A stretch of 64,000 nucleotides of DNA from NCBI GenBank assembly GCA_026874595.1, contig CM049307.1, forward strand, positions 57,276,870-57,340,869, written 5' to 3'. A program made the position numbers and the translations under genes. Of the stretch, positions 46,590-59,019 are shown one piece after another. Within the stretch, counting starts at the first letter, position 1, and every line of letters begins with the position of its first letter. This DNA is from Sipunculus nudus (lineage: Eukaryota > Annelida > Sipuncula > Golfingiida > Sipunculidae). The notes under the pieces are model-generated. The model had not been told where the DNA came from, searched no databases, and worked only from the letters and a program-made list of their open reading frames with translations.

Positions 46590-46735
46590 CTGGAACAAAT
46601 TGTATATATGTCATCCCTTGATTACAAACTATAGATAATTGACCTAAAAGTTATCTCTATATGATCTTAATCGCTATTCATTCAATAAATAATCATAAGG
46701 AGAAAAGTTGCGAGTAACCAATCAAGTTATCGTTT

Positions 46736-47220
46736 GAAATGTAAACAGGCAATCGCCTGGATAGGGCAAAATATGCTTAATTTTGGCGACCCTCAAAAAC
46801 AGATAATATGTTATCTGTTCCAGTACCCTTGTCCGTAAGTTTCCCGGAATATTTTTTTTTGTACAAAAGAGAGAGTATAAAAATTCCAAGGCAAAGATTG
46901 GAGGAGCTGTTCCGCCCACTGCCGGTAGATTATTATGTCTTACCTCACACTGAATTAGTATGAGACAAATAATCCAACATATGGCAGAACAGTTCACAAT
47001 GATAACTATATATTCATCAGAGATATAGCAATCCGAAATGATGACGTCAGTCAAAGCGACGACACACGCGACCGACATTTGTGACGTCTTTGTGACGCCA
47101 CTATAGTTTTACAAACAGCTCTCGTGGGCCAAGGGCATTAAAAGCCTGTGTATAGGATCATCTTGGGGCTCAATAGCATAATTAGGTCAAAGGATTCGAG
47201 CATAAGGGCTCTGGTCATCC
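46736..47220. repeat. CRE-containing dispersed repeat, copy B, upstream of the pyruvyl transferase gene
   Basis: Diverged copy of 39590-40060. Retains TGACGTCA (about 47041), GTGACGTC (about 47083) and GTGACGCCAC. It starts about 170 bp upstream of the gene's first coding exon, in the same relative orientation as copy A. Confidence 0.75.
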
Positions 47221-47476
47221 GTTCTGGCATATGGCTAAGGATTAGGTGAATGTGACTTTGTGCTCTATGTTATCAAACTAACGAGAGCGCGTGACGCATG
47301 TTTAAACTTTTAGCTGGATGCCAGTGGTCTGGTTACAATTCTTTGCATAGTGCGCCTCCTGATGTTCCTGCCCAGAGAACCTTGCTATATGAACCAGCGG
47401 TTAAACGAAACAATATCTGGCTGACTGGAGTGTATAACCGTGGCATTAGGAGCTTATCCATTAATTCGATTTCTAA

Positions 47477-49660
47477 TTTTTAGCTCGGCTGAGTGTAAGT
47501 CATCTGACCTATAGCGATCACCCTTTGTCCGTCCGGTTGACCGGCCGTCCCTCCCGATTTGTTTTGCACATGATGGACTGTATACGTCTTCCAGATTTCA
47601 ATAAAGATATATCTATAATTAATAAAACACGAATTGCTAAAATTTTTATTCTTTAACCGTGAACTCAAATGCACTGCGATATGCATTTTGCCCAAAAACC
47701 ATGATATTGTAAACCTAACTCTGAATCATGCGTATAGTGTATTTGTGTCCGTTTTTTTCACGTAATGTATGTACTCTTGATCCGTGTTCAGATGTCTTAT
47801 TTACTTACGCATGGCTTTGTTATTTGTAGCATAATTGAGGAAGGTTACCAGTCTAATCCAAGGGGGAGGGGGCAGTCTATTCAAACGGAGGAGAGTAAGG
47901 CCAGTCTATTAAAACGTTTGGAAAACGTTGTGAGCAAAGAGACGATTTTGGAACGCAGGGCAGTTTGAGCCAAGATGCCAGACTGACGTTTAATACTGGT
48001 GTTGCCGTGTGAGACACGCATAGGGTCACTGTGAGGTTGCAGTTAAGCTACGTACGTGTAACTCAGTTGTTATATTAAACCTATAACTGCGTTGATATAT
48101 ATTAGTTGTTTCTGTTTCGCCCAGGAACCCCCACCCTGAGTTATTGCTCAGCCAGAAAGAGAATACGGATGGGTTTTCTGACTGAGTTGGGCTTGTAAAC
48201 TTAGCAAGAAGCAGAACAACAGGTCAACTTGTCTTAGTGACGTAACAAGAATCTTGCTGAGCACATGGTATTGTTGCTTTAATTTTTTAAACTTAACTGA
48301 GAGTCAACTGTTGCCACGTGAGTGACAAAATTTAATTTTCAGACAGTTTGGAGAGAATTTGATTTTGTTTTTGTATTGACTTTTTTTATACTCTGTACAA
48401 CTGTACAGCGGAGACACAGCCGGAGTCTAAGACTCAGAGCAGAATAGCCTGTATATAGTAAGCTCTAGTGATAGAGAAAAAAAAACTATATGTACATTAC
48501 ATTTAATTTTATTTTAAGATTTAATTAGATTTTTTTTCAGTTGTACATATATATCTACTGATAATTGTATATTTTAATGGAATATACACATAAATATATA
48601 TTTGTGCAGGTCGCCTATCAGATAGATATAATATATGATAAATTGAAAACCTTGTAAGAAACCAAGTTTTGGATGACAAGTCCAAGTAAACCGTGTTTAG
48701 ATGGGGTGACTCTTGGTGGGCATGAATAGCACTACCCCCCCCCCCCCCCATTAGCACAGGATGAGTCATATATAACTGTGGATCAGACAGGTTTTGGGAT
48801 GTGGAGTCCAACAAACCCATTCCTTGAGCGTGTGAAATTAACTAGCTAGAGTACTGTTGTATTCGACAAGTTTGGTTCTGACTAGTTAGGTCCCTACCTG
48901 ATCATTTGAGACCGTACGCCCGTTGAAACGACGGAGACATCACTGTGGACTGGCGAAAACCAACAAATGACTAAGTGGTGTTAGAGCCAGATATGACTGG
49001 GAATAATCCGACCTGAGCTAGGAGTGGGGTGATAATTACAGTGATAGCGAGACTCCCTCTAACTCTGTAGAAGAAACAAAAGAGTCAGGGCGAGGTAAGC
49101 GTTCCTTCTTTAGAAGATTTTGGACTTAACAGACATGATTGCTTGTATGACAACATTCATGGTGCTTATATGACAATGTTTTCCTATTGGTTGCAGAATA
49201 TAGATCACAATGACCTCTTTCAGGTTTCCAAGAACATTTTCCTAGGACCTCCTGAATATTATGTTAGAAGGTTCTAGGCCTAATTGATACAGTCTGTGGC
49301 CCGTCTGACTGTCTGGGTGATTATATGACATATTTTTCTTTAAGTCGCAAAATATAGGTCAAGGTTACTTATTCCAAGTTTCCAAGGACATTTGCCATGG
49401 ACGTCTTAGAATGCTAAATTAGAAGTTTCTAGGCCAAACGTATACAATTTTGTGCCCCGTCTTATTTTCTGGGCCCGTAGGTCACAAAATATTGGTCACC
49501 ATGACCTTATTTCTAATTTTCAATGAGATTTGCTAGAATCTTCAATGAAATTGTGAAAGAATATTCTAGGTCTAACAGTTACAGTGTAAACGGCTGGAGG
49601 GACGACGGACAAAGGGTGATCGCTATAGCTGAGATGACCTACCGTCAGCTGAGCTAAAAA
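47477..49660. mobile_element. 2.2 kb element with ~60-bp terminal inverted repeats
   Basis: Left end TTTTTAGCTCGGCTGAGTGT, continuing to CTATAGCGATCACCCTTTGT; right end, inverted, TTTTTAGCTCAGCTGACGGT, continuing to CTATAGCGATCACCCTTTGT, so the outer 55-60 bp match. Inside the right end three diverged direct repeats of about 150 bp (marked by TTTCCAAG at about 49226 and 49380, and TTTTCAATGAG near 49517) form a subterminal array. No transposase; a 67-codon frame at 47765-47968 ends in the middle. A non-autonomous DNA transposon of uncertain superfamily. Confidence 0.75.
47765..47968 (+). other. Short open frame inside the 2.2 kb element
   Basis: The C-terminal half (NPRGRGQSIQTEESKASLLK) looks coding-like, but the N-terminal half does not. 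No homology recognised; possibly the end of a captured exon. Confidence 0.2.
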
Positions 49661-49670
49661 TCTTAGGGAA

Positions 49671-49833
49671 GATATTGTACAATACTATAAATCATGCCAC
49701 ATATCCTATCAGAATCCTCCTAAAGCCCCACTTATGCGTATTCCTGCTTTCGAGGAATCATTTAGTAGGATTATTGCTGATTGTTTTGGACCACTGCCAA
49801 AAACAAAATCTGGACATGAATACTTGCTGACTT
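49671..49833 (+). pseudogene. Ty3/gypsy integrase fragment
   Basis: In-frame stub of about 54 codons. It contains a decayed HHCC zinc-finger end (CHISYQ), a PPKAPLMRIPAFEESFSR block, the catalytic-Asp region IIADCFGPLPKT and KSGHEYLLT, all in the order found in metazoan Ty3/gypsy integrases. It begins 10 bp after the 2.2 kb element and is cut off by a SINE-like/LTR-like segment at about 49834. Only a fragment; not functional. Confidence 0.75.
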
Positions 49834-50170
49834 GCGCCACTAACATGGGTTCGAATCCGGGATCGGCCCAGTATTTTCCCTGAACAATTTCTTCGTAACA
49901 AAATGGGCGCTAGTCCAACGTAAACTTTGTGGCCCCAAGCTCACCAAAGTGTGACTCCTGGGATAATTAGTCTTGTTCTGATAGCAGAACGCTCTTAAGA
50001 GGGGAAGTGTTACGGGGTGACATAAAAGCGGACCGAACTGTCTCGCTAGGGAAGCATGCTTTTCTAGCGAAGCGGTTTGAACGCCGGATATGTGTGCCAC
50101 CGACATGGGTTCCAATCCCGGATCGGCCCAGTATTTTTCCCTGGATAATTAATCTTCGTAACTCCCTCCA
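49834..50170 (+). mobile_element. LTR-like remnant with polypurine tract and duplicated SINE-like segment
   Basis: A purine tract AAGAGGGGAAG (49996-50006) is followed by TGTTACGGGGTGAC, the usual start of a gypsy LTR. A block CATGGGTTCGAATCCGGGAT then CGGCCCAGTATT occurs at about 49843 and again at about 50104, with a B-box-like GGGTTCCAATCCCGG and an A-box-like TAGCGAAGCGG before the second copy. This suggests the 3' LTR of the integrase fragment with a SINE or tRNA-like insertion. Confidence 0.5.
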
Positions 50171-50174
50171 GGTC

Positions 50175-50985
50175 CAAATTAAAGAATAATGTACATGTAA
50201 GGTTTATATAATAATATATAAGTAAAATCAATCCCTATGGCCCAGCATCATAAAGACTTTTTGGGAGCCTCTGACCGTGTACACTGAAACACTTTCTTAA
50301 CTCAAATTATACAACATGGTCAACGGAAACTAGGAATAAAAGATTAAAGAAAGGCAAGCAAATGGACAGCTCACAAATATATCTGGTAACTGAGAATAGA
50401 GAAAGGTCTAGTCCACAACGCCGGAAAACTAGCTCCATGGTGTCATAGACTACTGATGTCATAGACACGCTAATAATTTTTCTTGGTAAGGAATTGACAA
50501 AATTCAAGCAATTAAAGGATAACACTGACAATAACGAAGAGAAAACAACACAGTTAACTTAAAGCCTTCAATCCTCAATGAACCAGATAGACAAACACAA
50601 AGAGAAGGTAAAAAACTGTCATAAGAGATAAAAATTGGATAAGAAGGGAATGGTATCGAGAAAATTTAGAGAAACACAGAAAGAAACCTTATAGAAACAA
50701 ACGATGAGATGTGAAGAAAATAAATGAATCTGACAGTATTTAATATTCGCATAGCCGAATTGGGAAAAACGAAGGAGAAAATTGCGTGAAAGTAGCGGCT
50801 TGGCTGTTAACAGAAAGGGGGGTTGCTGGAAGAACTCATACGCTGTCAGCGAAATTGAATGCGCACCGCACTGGCAAATTTAAATCCACTAAACAAAGCT
50901 ATATCATTGTTTAGTTCGTTAACAGGACGGACCGGAATGCAGTTTTGAAAAAGGCGTAAACACAGCTCAACAGAGAGGGGCAAAT
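50175..50985. other. No gene seen
   Basis: AT-rich sequence; a minus-strand frame at 50307-50531 has no support. Confidence 0.35.
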
Positions 50986-50989
50986 ATCG

Positions 50990-51136
50990 ATGTTTGAAGA
51001 TCTAACAAAGACGGACTATGAACTCAACATACGGACATTACCGCAAACGCGTAAAGAATTCAGTGACGGACTTAAGCAACATTCTACCGGGGAAAACTTG
51101 CAAAAGGCGGAAAAGACTTGGCCATTCAGTAATTAA
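50990..51136 (+). other. Short open frame, possible coding relic
   Basis: 48 codons from ATG at 50990: begins MFEDLTKTDYELNIRTLPQT and ends EKTWPFSN. The same frame continues upstream (NAVLKKA, stop, TQLNREGQIS), which suggests decay of a longer protein. Composition is more coding-like than the flanks. Not recognised. Confidence 0.25.
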
Positions 51137-51139
51137 GAC

Positions 51140-52370
51140 ATTCAGTGAAATAAAAGCACCTTTATTATAAGGGAGCCATTTAACAATGTTGTAATAATAT
51201 TTGGCCACGAACATTTACAATTTCGATATACAGATAATTTAACTGGTCATGCTGTGTGTCGTATTTTTTAAGTCTGTACTGAATATTTATTTATCTGTTA
51301 ATACTTTACATTTACAAAGCTCTTGGTATGAATGTATTCGATTTTTTATGCCATGTAATATATAGTTTACATATTAAGAACACATTTATAACCCCCCCCC
51401 CCCACTTATTGTTATTTTGATACGCGCACTAAACCGGGCTTTTGGGATTTTCTTTGAAGCACCTGTTCGTTGGTTTCTTAACAAAATTTTAATCTATGCA
51501 GGTAACCATGATCAAACCATTACCCCGTAAGCTTCAAATGTTACGCGTTCTAATTGATTTAAATATAATAGAATAGTGGGTCCAGCGAAACATGTGCTTC
51601 AGAAATCCTTGCGCCATTCCCATCGGTGATATATTTTTCGTTTTCATGTGAGTGCATTGTTCCAATTTTTGCTCATCAATGGCATGAATGCAAATTTTAG
51701 GGCTGGCCTAATTTATGGAATGGAACGGAACACATAAAAAAGTGTCATTACTGTAAAATTGATGAATGGATTTTGACCATGTTTGCCCTGAATAAGGATA
51801 TTAGTAATGCCTGTCTGATAATAAGCTTGAAGAGACATGCATGGTATATTTTAATAAAATAAGGTATTATTGTACTGTTGAGTGTACTAGGCCAATTGCA
51901 TTGCGAGACGTACGATACATTGTTAATTTCCCGTAATGAATTACGCTTCATATTGGGTATAATTAGATTTTATGGTACCATCATAGTTATACCAACTTCT
52001 ATATATATCCAAGGTACCAGTCATAATAGTTTTGTAATATCTATCCACCAAACACTGAAAACAAACAAGACATTTTCTTTAAGAGGATTAGATATACTTT
52101 ATTACATTTTTGGTTTGTATTTGATATAAGGAGGAGATTCCAATATTGTTTAAAAATTTATTGATAAATGTCGTGGTAGGTAGCTTGTTATGTCTAAATC
52201 AACTAAGGATTTAAAATATATAAAATCAGAGTGGAATCTAGTAGACATATTGAGACTGAGAAATTAATCTATGTAGTCCTTCACATGGAGCAAAAACAAT
52301 CACATATAAAGTGTAAATTAGACATGTGTTTCATAAATAGTAAGATGCAAGATTTTATCACTCCAGCAAG
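51140..52370. other. No gene seen
   Basis: AT-rich; a C-run at about 51393-51402 is the only notable feature. Confidence 0.35.
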
Positions 52371-52379
52371 AGTGTTATA

Positions 52380-53790
52380 TTAATGTGTGGTAAATCACAA
52401 AGATGTTCATTAATATCCTCAACTTATGAACTGGAAAGTCATAAACATTTGATAATTTAATAATCTGATTGCTAAGGAATAAAAAATGCAATCTGTAAAA
52501 AGAGAATTAACTGGGATTAAATTGGAAAAGAAAGTGATAAAAGGGTCCCTTGATCCGCCACTGACAAGCTATTCAATTTTGGTTTAAAAGGTCTCATTGG
52601 ATGTACATATAGATTAGATGTATATCTGAAATTAATGTGCATAGATGATGACAAAGACTACTTCGAAAACGTTCAATATTGCAGGATAAAATAGGCGTCC
52701 CCGAACAGCGGACCTTGTACACGGGGCTAGGCGTCCATATAATTTGTACATGTAGCTAGGCGTCCCCATAAAATGCTTGAAATATGCCAAATTTAATCAC
52801 TTTTGTAACGTTTGATTTCATTCTAAGGTTCACATATATTCTTTCTCGTTTTATTCATTAATGTCAAAAAAGATATGAAAAGGGTATCGCGGGTTCCCTG
52901 GTGTCATGACCGAGCCGAGGTTAATGACAGAAAGACTTCTTCCCTTGTTATAGCAATATTTGATTGCAACCTTAATGTGGAGTAAATCACAAAGTTGTTC
53001 ACTAAAATCCTGTAATTGTAATTTGAAAGAAGTTAACAGTTGATAATGAAATAATGTAATTCCTAAGGTTTTTAAAAGGAAACATGAAAAAAAGACAATT
53101 AATAAGGAATAAATTGGAGAAGAAAGAGATAGAATGAAGGGATTTGAGCTCAAAAGGAGGAGCTCGCCGTGCTCCCCTCCGCTCCCCCCCCCCCCAGATC
53201 CGCCACTTACAGGCTATTCAATTTTGGCCTGAAAGGTCTCCTTGTATGTACATATAGATAACACGTATTTATCTGAAATAAATGTGCATAGATAATGGCA
53301 AAGACGACTTCGAAAACCTCTTACCTGACTTTCAATATTGCAGGAAATGATATACGTTCCTGAACGGCGGACCTTACTCTGCACTCGTAGCTAGGCGTCT
53401 ATATATAATTTATATGGGAGATCTCTGATCTAAATATATCTAGTGAAACAATCAGCCAAACGTGGCCCATTTTGGGATGGGACTGCCATGTGCCATGACG
53501 ATGTAATATAGATAATATGTATTGATCGTTGAGCGAAAATATCACCGTGTGAAATCAGGGAGGCAGGTTCTAATTTTTTGGAGGTAGGTAGTTGTATATA
53601 GTTTGAAGGTAGTCAAGGTCATTTTATAAACTTGAACAGCAAAACATGTTATGTTTATTACATTTATTGTTTGTTTCAATATTATAACTGCTCTCATATT
53701 CTACCAGTAACTACATTTAACACACAATAAATATGATATGTATGTGTGTATTTAATAATACTTGCATATACATATAGGCCAATCAATCCG
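52380..53790. repeat. Diverged repeat R, copies 1 (partial) and 2
   Basis: Copy 1 (about 52380-52740) and copy 2 (about 52760-53790) share GTAAATCACAAAG, a stretch ending in GATCCGCCACT, then GGCTATTCAATTTTGG, AGCTAGGCGTC and related blocks. Further copies are at 53890-55380, 56400-57750 and 58570-58950. No conserved protein; frames are shadows. The CC-rich GATCCGCCACT block resembles a hAT-like terminus trapped in the unit. Confidence 0.8.
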
Positions 53791-53889
53791 TTAATAAAAG
53801 AAATGAAAGAGACAGAGAGACATAGAATAAAGGAGTATTTTAACATGTCATTTATTTAGAGTGTCAACAATATTTCATCAAAATCCATT

Positions 53890-55380
53890 ATTAAACTTTT
53901 TTTAGTGAAGAAGCCAATAAACAAGCCAACAAAATAACCAAATTACAAATAACAGTTAAAAAATACTATTGCATGTCAAAGTATATATATTACTGATGGT
54001 TGGCTGATGATTTGAAAAATGAAAAAGAAATATTGAAGAGTTGACATGAAGGTTTTATTTTTGTTTGCCTTCACTCGAATATCCAAGTCAAGTCCGATTA
54101 TGTTCAAGTGTTCAAGACTAGTATGTTCCTCAGAAACCTACACCTGAATTATCCTATATCTGAAAACAAAAGGTTTATAAACATTTTTATAAATTAAAAA
54201 ATGATGTAATTTCATGTACATGTATAAGCAATTTCTTGGTAAAGTCACTTTTGACATTGATTTTAAGGAAAAGAATTAAGGTCGCCATGAAATGTTTGCC
54301 AGATGCAATACACGAAATTATCACCTTTGTTTCGTTTGATTTCATTCTATGGTTTACCTATATCCTATGTCGTTTTAGAAAGAGATATGAAAAGGGTATC
54401 ACAATACGCAATATATAATATCGCGCACACTTGGTTTGTTTTTTTTTTGGTAAACTTTCCTTGGCCGATTTGTCCATGTCGCTTATTCAAGATTGCTTGA
54501 AATCGCCAAGGTTGTTGCGATGGTTATTTTTAAATCTAAGTTTTTAAAATTTGTTTATAAATTTACATGTGGGAACAATCCCTCCTATTTTTGGGAATAA
54601 AAAAAAATTATGTAAAAATGACATTTTTAGATAGCTGTAACATAAAATACGAGGTTCTGTTTCCTAACTATTATTCTCTTAAAATAGTTTGCGAATGCAA
54701 TTGGGGGGGGGGGGGTCCTGGTTGTCGTGTCCCAGCAGAGGGTAGTGACGGAAAGTCTTCTTTCATCGATATACAAATATTTGGATGCTACCTAAATGTG
54801 AAGTAAATCACAAAGTTGTTCCTTTGTTAACATCCTTTAGTTATAATTTGGCAAGTAATAAACAGGTGATAACTTAATAATCAAATTGCTTTTGGAATAA
54901 AAAAGAAAATCTAAAAAGAAATGAAACTTAATATTAGAAATAAATGGGAAAAAAGAGACAAAATGAAAGAGGTTAAAGCTCAACAGAGGGAGCGCTGCGC
55001 GGGCGCCCCCCCCCCCCCCCGATCCGCCACTGAAGGGCTATTCAATTTCGGCCTGAACGGTCTCATACCATGTACATATGGAATAGTTGTATATATCTGA
55101 AATTATTGTGCAAAGATAATGGCAAAGACTACTTCGTAAACCTCTAACCTGACTTTTAATATCGCTTTAAGTTGTCTCTGTAAACGGAACTAGGCATCTA
55201 AACATTTTGCACACGTAGCTAGGCGTCTATATATTTTTTTTATATGTGAGTGCGCTGATATAAATATATCTAGTGTAATAATCAGCCAAACGTGGCACAT
55301 TTGAGGATGGGACTGTCATTAACCATGGCAATGTAATATAGATTGTACGTTTTGACTGGTTAAATGTCCCGTGGTTGTGT
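53890..55380. repeat. Diverged repeat R, copy 3
   Basis: Begins with the AAGCCAATAAACAAGCC and ACTGCATGT-like region, followed by TCGTTTGATTTCATTCTATG, a C-run with GATCCGCCACTGAAGG and CATGGCAATGTAATATAG. Homologous in order to copies 2 and 4. Confidence 0.8.
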
Positions 55381-55384
55381 TCAC

Positions 55385-55910
55385 ACAATCGTTTTGTATA
55401 CAATGAAGTGCAGGCTGGATATAGATATAACATAGTTAATATACAGCTTAATCATTAATATGAAGGGAGCTACAAAATAATGTTGGATTCTAAGCAGAAT
55501 GTTCCATAAAAGAGATGACGTTATTGTCTGCAACTGATAATATAATGTCACTGTTGCAACAAAAACCATACGACTATATACGAAACGAATCGGGTTATTA
55601 GGGGTCACTCTAAAATGTGACTTTTTACCAATTATACATATCTGCAATCTATCCTGATGTATAAAAAGAATATTAGTGACACTTAAACGTGTTTATCTAA
55701 ATCAGTGTTTGCAATCAGTGCCTTATATTTGACAGTTTTGGTTATGAGGCACAGCTGAATTCTGGAAATAGGAATTTTGAAAATAAGGGATCATTACAAA
55801 ATAAACAGCACAATATTTAATTATCATTGAAATGAGATTCAATTAGTTTTAAGTTTGCAGCAATTGCTCACTGAATATCCAAGTCCAAGCACGAACTAAG
55901 CCTTTTAAAG
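55385..55910. other. No gene; spacer between repeat copies
   Basis: AT-rich sequence without supported frames. Confidence 0.35.
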
Positions 55911-55916
55911 TTTTAA

Positions 55917-56076
55917 GGGGTGTGTTGCAATAAGGTGACTTAAGTCATGTAGGTGACTTAAGCCCAGGGGCATCTGAGTGTCACCATGGTAACCATTATG
56001 ACGTCACAATTGTAATCATGGTATTTAGGCCCCCAACTGGGCTTAAGTCCAGTAAAATGTTATTGCAACAGGCCCC
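55917..56076. mobile_element. 160-bp MITE with GGGG-TGTTGCAATAA ends
   Basis: Left end GGGGTGTGTTGCAATAAGGT; right end, inverted, GGGGCCTGTTGCAATAACAT. Internal GACTTAAG/CTTAAGTC blocks add to the inverted symmetry. No target duplication seen. A TGACGTCA site lies inside (about 55999). Confidence 0.7.
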
Positions 56077-56399
56077 TGGTGTTTTGGTGGTATATTAAAC
56101 AAAATAAAAAGTGGTACGCGCCTACATATATGCTTCTGTCAGCGTCCTAATGCATCTTTGGTATATGATACACACACAAAAATGTGTATCCCATTTCACC
56201 ATTTCAAGATTGGATTACATGTTAACAATGCTTGATGGAACAAAAGTCCAAACCAGGTCCCTAATAACAGGCAATGACTCAAGCACTCTGTTGGATCCAT
56301 TTATGGTTAAGATTCCAATAAACATATTACGGTGATCCATAATGGCCTACAAAGGTTAATGGATCATTCCTTGGATCTTACCCAAATCCTCACAGAAAT

Positions 56400-57750
56400 A
56401 TCATAAAGTCACTCTAACCTTTTAAGTAAAGATGCAAATGAACAAGTCACCAAAAATAACCAACCAACCAACGACAGTTTAAAAATATGACTGCATGTAA
56501 AATGAATATATATATATTATTACTGCCTGAGGCTTATGATATGGGCAACATTTTGACGAGTTGGTATGAGGGTATTTTTTATGCTTTCACACGAATATCC
56601 AGAGCCTGATGTTCCCCACAATATTCACATTAATCATTTAAAATCTGAAAACATATGGTTCATGCTCATTTTTTTTAATAAAAGGATGCAATTGAATGTA
56701 TACGATTATTAAATATTCGTGGTAAAGTCACTTTTAAAAGTGATATTAAGCAAAGGAATAAATGTCCCCATGAACTGCTTGAAATATGCCAAATTTAATC
56801 ACTTTTGTAACGTTTGATTTCATTCTAAGGTTCACATATATTCTTTCTCGTTTCAATTCATTTATGTTAAAAAAAGATATAAAAAGGGTTCTGCGGGTTC
56901 ACTGGTGTCATGACCCAGCCGAGATTTATAACAGAAAGACTTCTTCCCTTGTTATAGAAATATTTAATTGCTACCTTAATGTGGAGTAAATCACAAAGTT
57001 GTTTACTAAATTCCTCTAATTGTAAATTTGAGAGAAGTGAACATTGATAATGAAATAATCTAATTGCTAAGGTAGAAAAAGGAAACCTGAAAAAAGACAA
57101 TAAGGAATAAATGGGAGAAGAAAGAGATAGAATAAAGGGATTTGAGTTCAAAAGGTGGAGCTTGCCGTGCTACCCTCCGCTCCCCCCTCCAGATCCGCCA
57201 CTAACAGGCTATTCAATTTTGGCCTGAAAGGTCTCATTGTATGTACATATAGATAACATGTATTTATCTGAAATAAATTTGCATAGATAATGGCAAAGAT
57301 GTCTTCGTAAAACCTCTTACCTGACTTTCAATATTGTAGAAAATGAAATACGCTCCTGAACGGCGGACCTTACTCTGCACTCGTAGCTAGGCGTCTATAT
57401 ATAATCTATATGTGAGATCTCTGATCTAAATATATCTAGGGAAGCAATCAGCCAATCGTGGCCCATTTTAGGATGGGACTGCCATTTGCCATGAAGATGT
57501 CATATAGATAATATGTATTGATCGTTGAACGAACATATCACCTTGTGAATTCAGGGAGGCAGGCTCTAATTGTTTTGGTGGTAGGTAGTTGTATATAGTT
57601 TGAAGGTAATCAAGGTCATTATATAAACTTGAACAGCAAAACAAGTTATGTTTATTACATGTGTTGTTTATTTCAATATTATAACTACTCTGATATTCTA
57701 TCAGTAACTACATTTAACACACAATAAATACGATATGTATGTGTATGCTT
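56400..57750. repeat. Diverged repeat R, copy 4
   Basis: Closest to copy 2: shares TTGAAATATGCCAAATTTAA, TTAATGTGGAGTAAATCACA, GATCCGCCACTAACAGGCTA and TGAACGGCGGACCTTACTCT, all in the same order. Confidence 0.85.
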
Positions 57751-57754
57751 GTAA

Positions 57755-58180
57755 GACAGTGCAAGTTTATCATATGTTTACATTAATATCAGATAAAGTC
57801 GCTGAAATTTTGATATACGTCACCATTATATCTTACCTAAAAGTCTTAAGACATAACTGACCCGGTGTATTTGACAGAACTTGTTATGTTATTATTGTTA
57901 TTGTTGTAACCATAGCCAGGAAATGTATAATGCAAAATAAATGCAAACTTATCTGATGGCCCCTAAACGCGATGCGATAGCAACATTTAAACTATGCTCG
58001 CTAAAATGACTTTGTTTTGTACAAGAGGTTAAGAATCCGCTGCAAGACTTATGGCTTATGAACGCCTGCATAAAATAAAGCAGCCTTTAAGGACTCAAAT
58101 TGTGGTTTTAGGAAAGATACAGTTATTCAACACCTAACGGACGGCAAATACAATAAGCCAGACTAATTGTTAAATACGTC
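57755..58180. other. No gene seen
   Basis: Spacer between repeat copies; AT-rich. Confidence 0.3.
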
Positions 58181-58186
58181 TGTGTC

Positions 58187-58492
58187 ATGCTAAAAACACC
58201 TACCCTGTGGCAGAAAAGATTCCTTATATCTCGGCTTATAGATATCTCTAAGTATGTCTCGAAGGGGTTACATGAACGACGGCAGAAGGCAGGTTATAAA
58301 TTTTTTATGGGGACCTTGGGCTCGAATACAGATGATCACTATGTGATGCGCTATTTTGTTCCTCAGCAGAAAGCGCTTCTCAGTAACAAATTGCCTTTTT
58401 ATAGGGTTATTTTCGAGCTCTTCAATTGTGTGAATACAATAAACGATACAGTCCCTAATATCGCTGCATTATGTTTTAAAGAAATACGATAA
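58187..58492 (+). other. Unassigned 101-codon frame
   Basis: Reads MLKTPTLWQKRFLISRLIDI and later HYVMRYFVPQQKALLS, then a less coding-like tail to TAA. A possible donor CTCA/GTAACA lies after about codon 67. Balanced amino-acid composition in an AT-rich region makes it worth listing, but there is no recognised domain or paralogue in the window. Could be an exon or relic. Confidence 0.2.
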
Positions 58493-58569
58493 GATAAGAT
58501 AAGATATAATTTATTGCTATATATATGTAATAAAATCATCACATACAATAGTATTTGGCACTCTGTTGG

Positions 58570-58950
58570 GTCCAGAAAAACGTTAACACACCCAACAAAG
58601 GTTAACACTCCTAAGCTTTTCAGTTAAAGATGCTAATGAACGACCAACTAAACAACGACAGTAAATAATAATACTGCATGTTAAATGTTTAAATATTATT
58701 GCTGGTGGGCTAATGGTATAAACACAATATTAAAGAAAAAGGTCTGAGGGTATTTATTTTTGTTTGCTTTCACTCTTATTACCAGGGCTTGATTTTGTAA
58801 TTATAGTATAAGATTATGAAAACTCTGTGGTAAAGTCCATTTTGAAAGTGATATTAAGCAAAGGAATTAAGGTCAAGATGTAATGTTTGTCATATGCCAT
58901 ACAGGAAATTTAAACACTTTTGTAATGCAAGATCTGTATGTGGTAGACTT
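58570..58950. repeat. Diverged repeat R, copy 5 (partial)
   Basis: Matches the left part of copies 3 and 4 (GATGCTAATGAACGACCAAC, AACGACAGTAAATAATAATA, TGAAAGTGATATTAAGCAAA) and stops before the GATCCGCCACT block. Confidence 0.75.
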
Positions 58951-59019
58951 CAAGGACCTGTTCATTTCTGCGTCTAGGACGAAACAATGGTGATATTAAA
59001 AACCAGGATATTATAAGAT

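Noticed and set aside
46722-47078. 118-codon minus-strand frame upstream of the pyruvyl transferase
   Set aside because: It lies in the CRE repeat; the paralogous copy at 39.6 kb does not preserve the frame.
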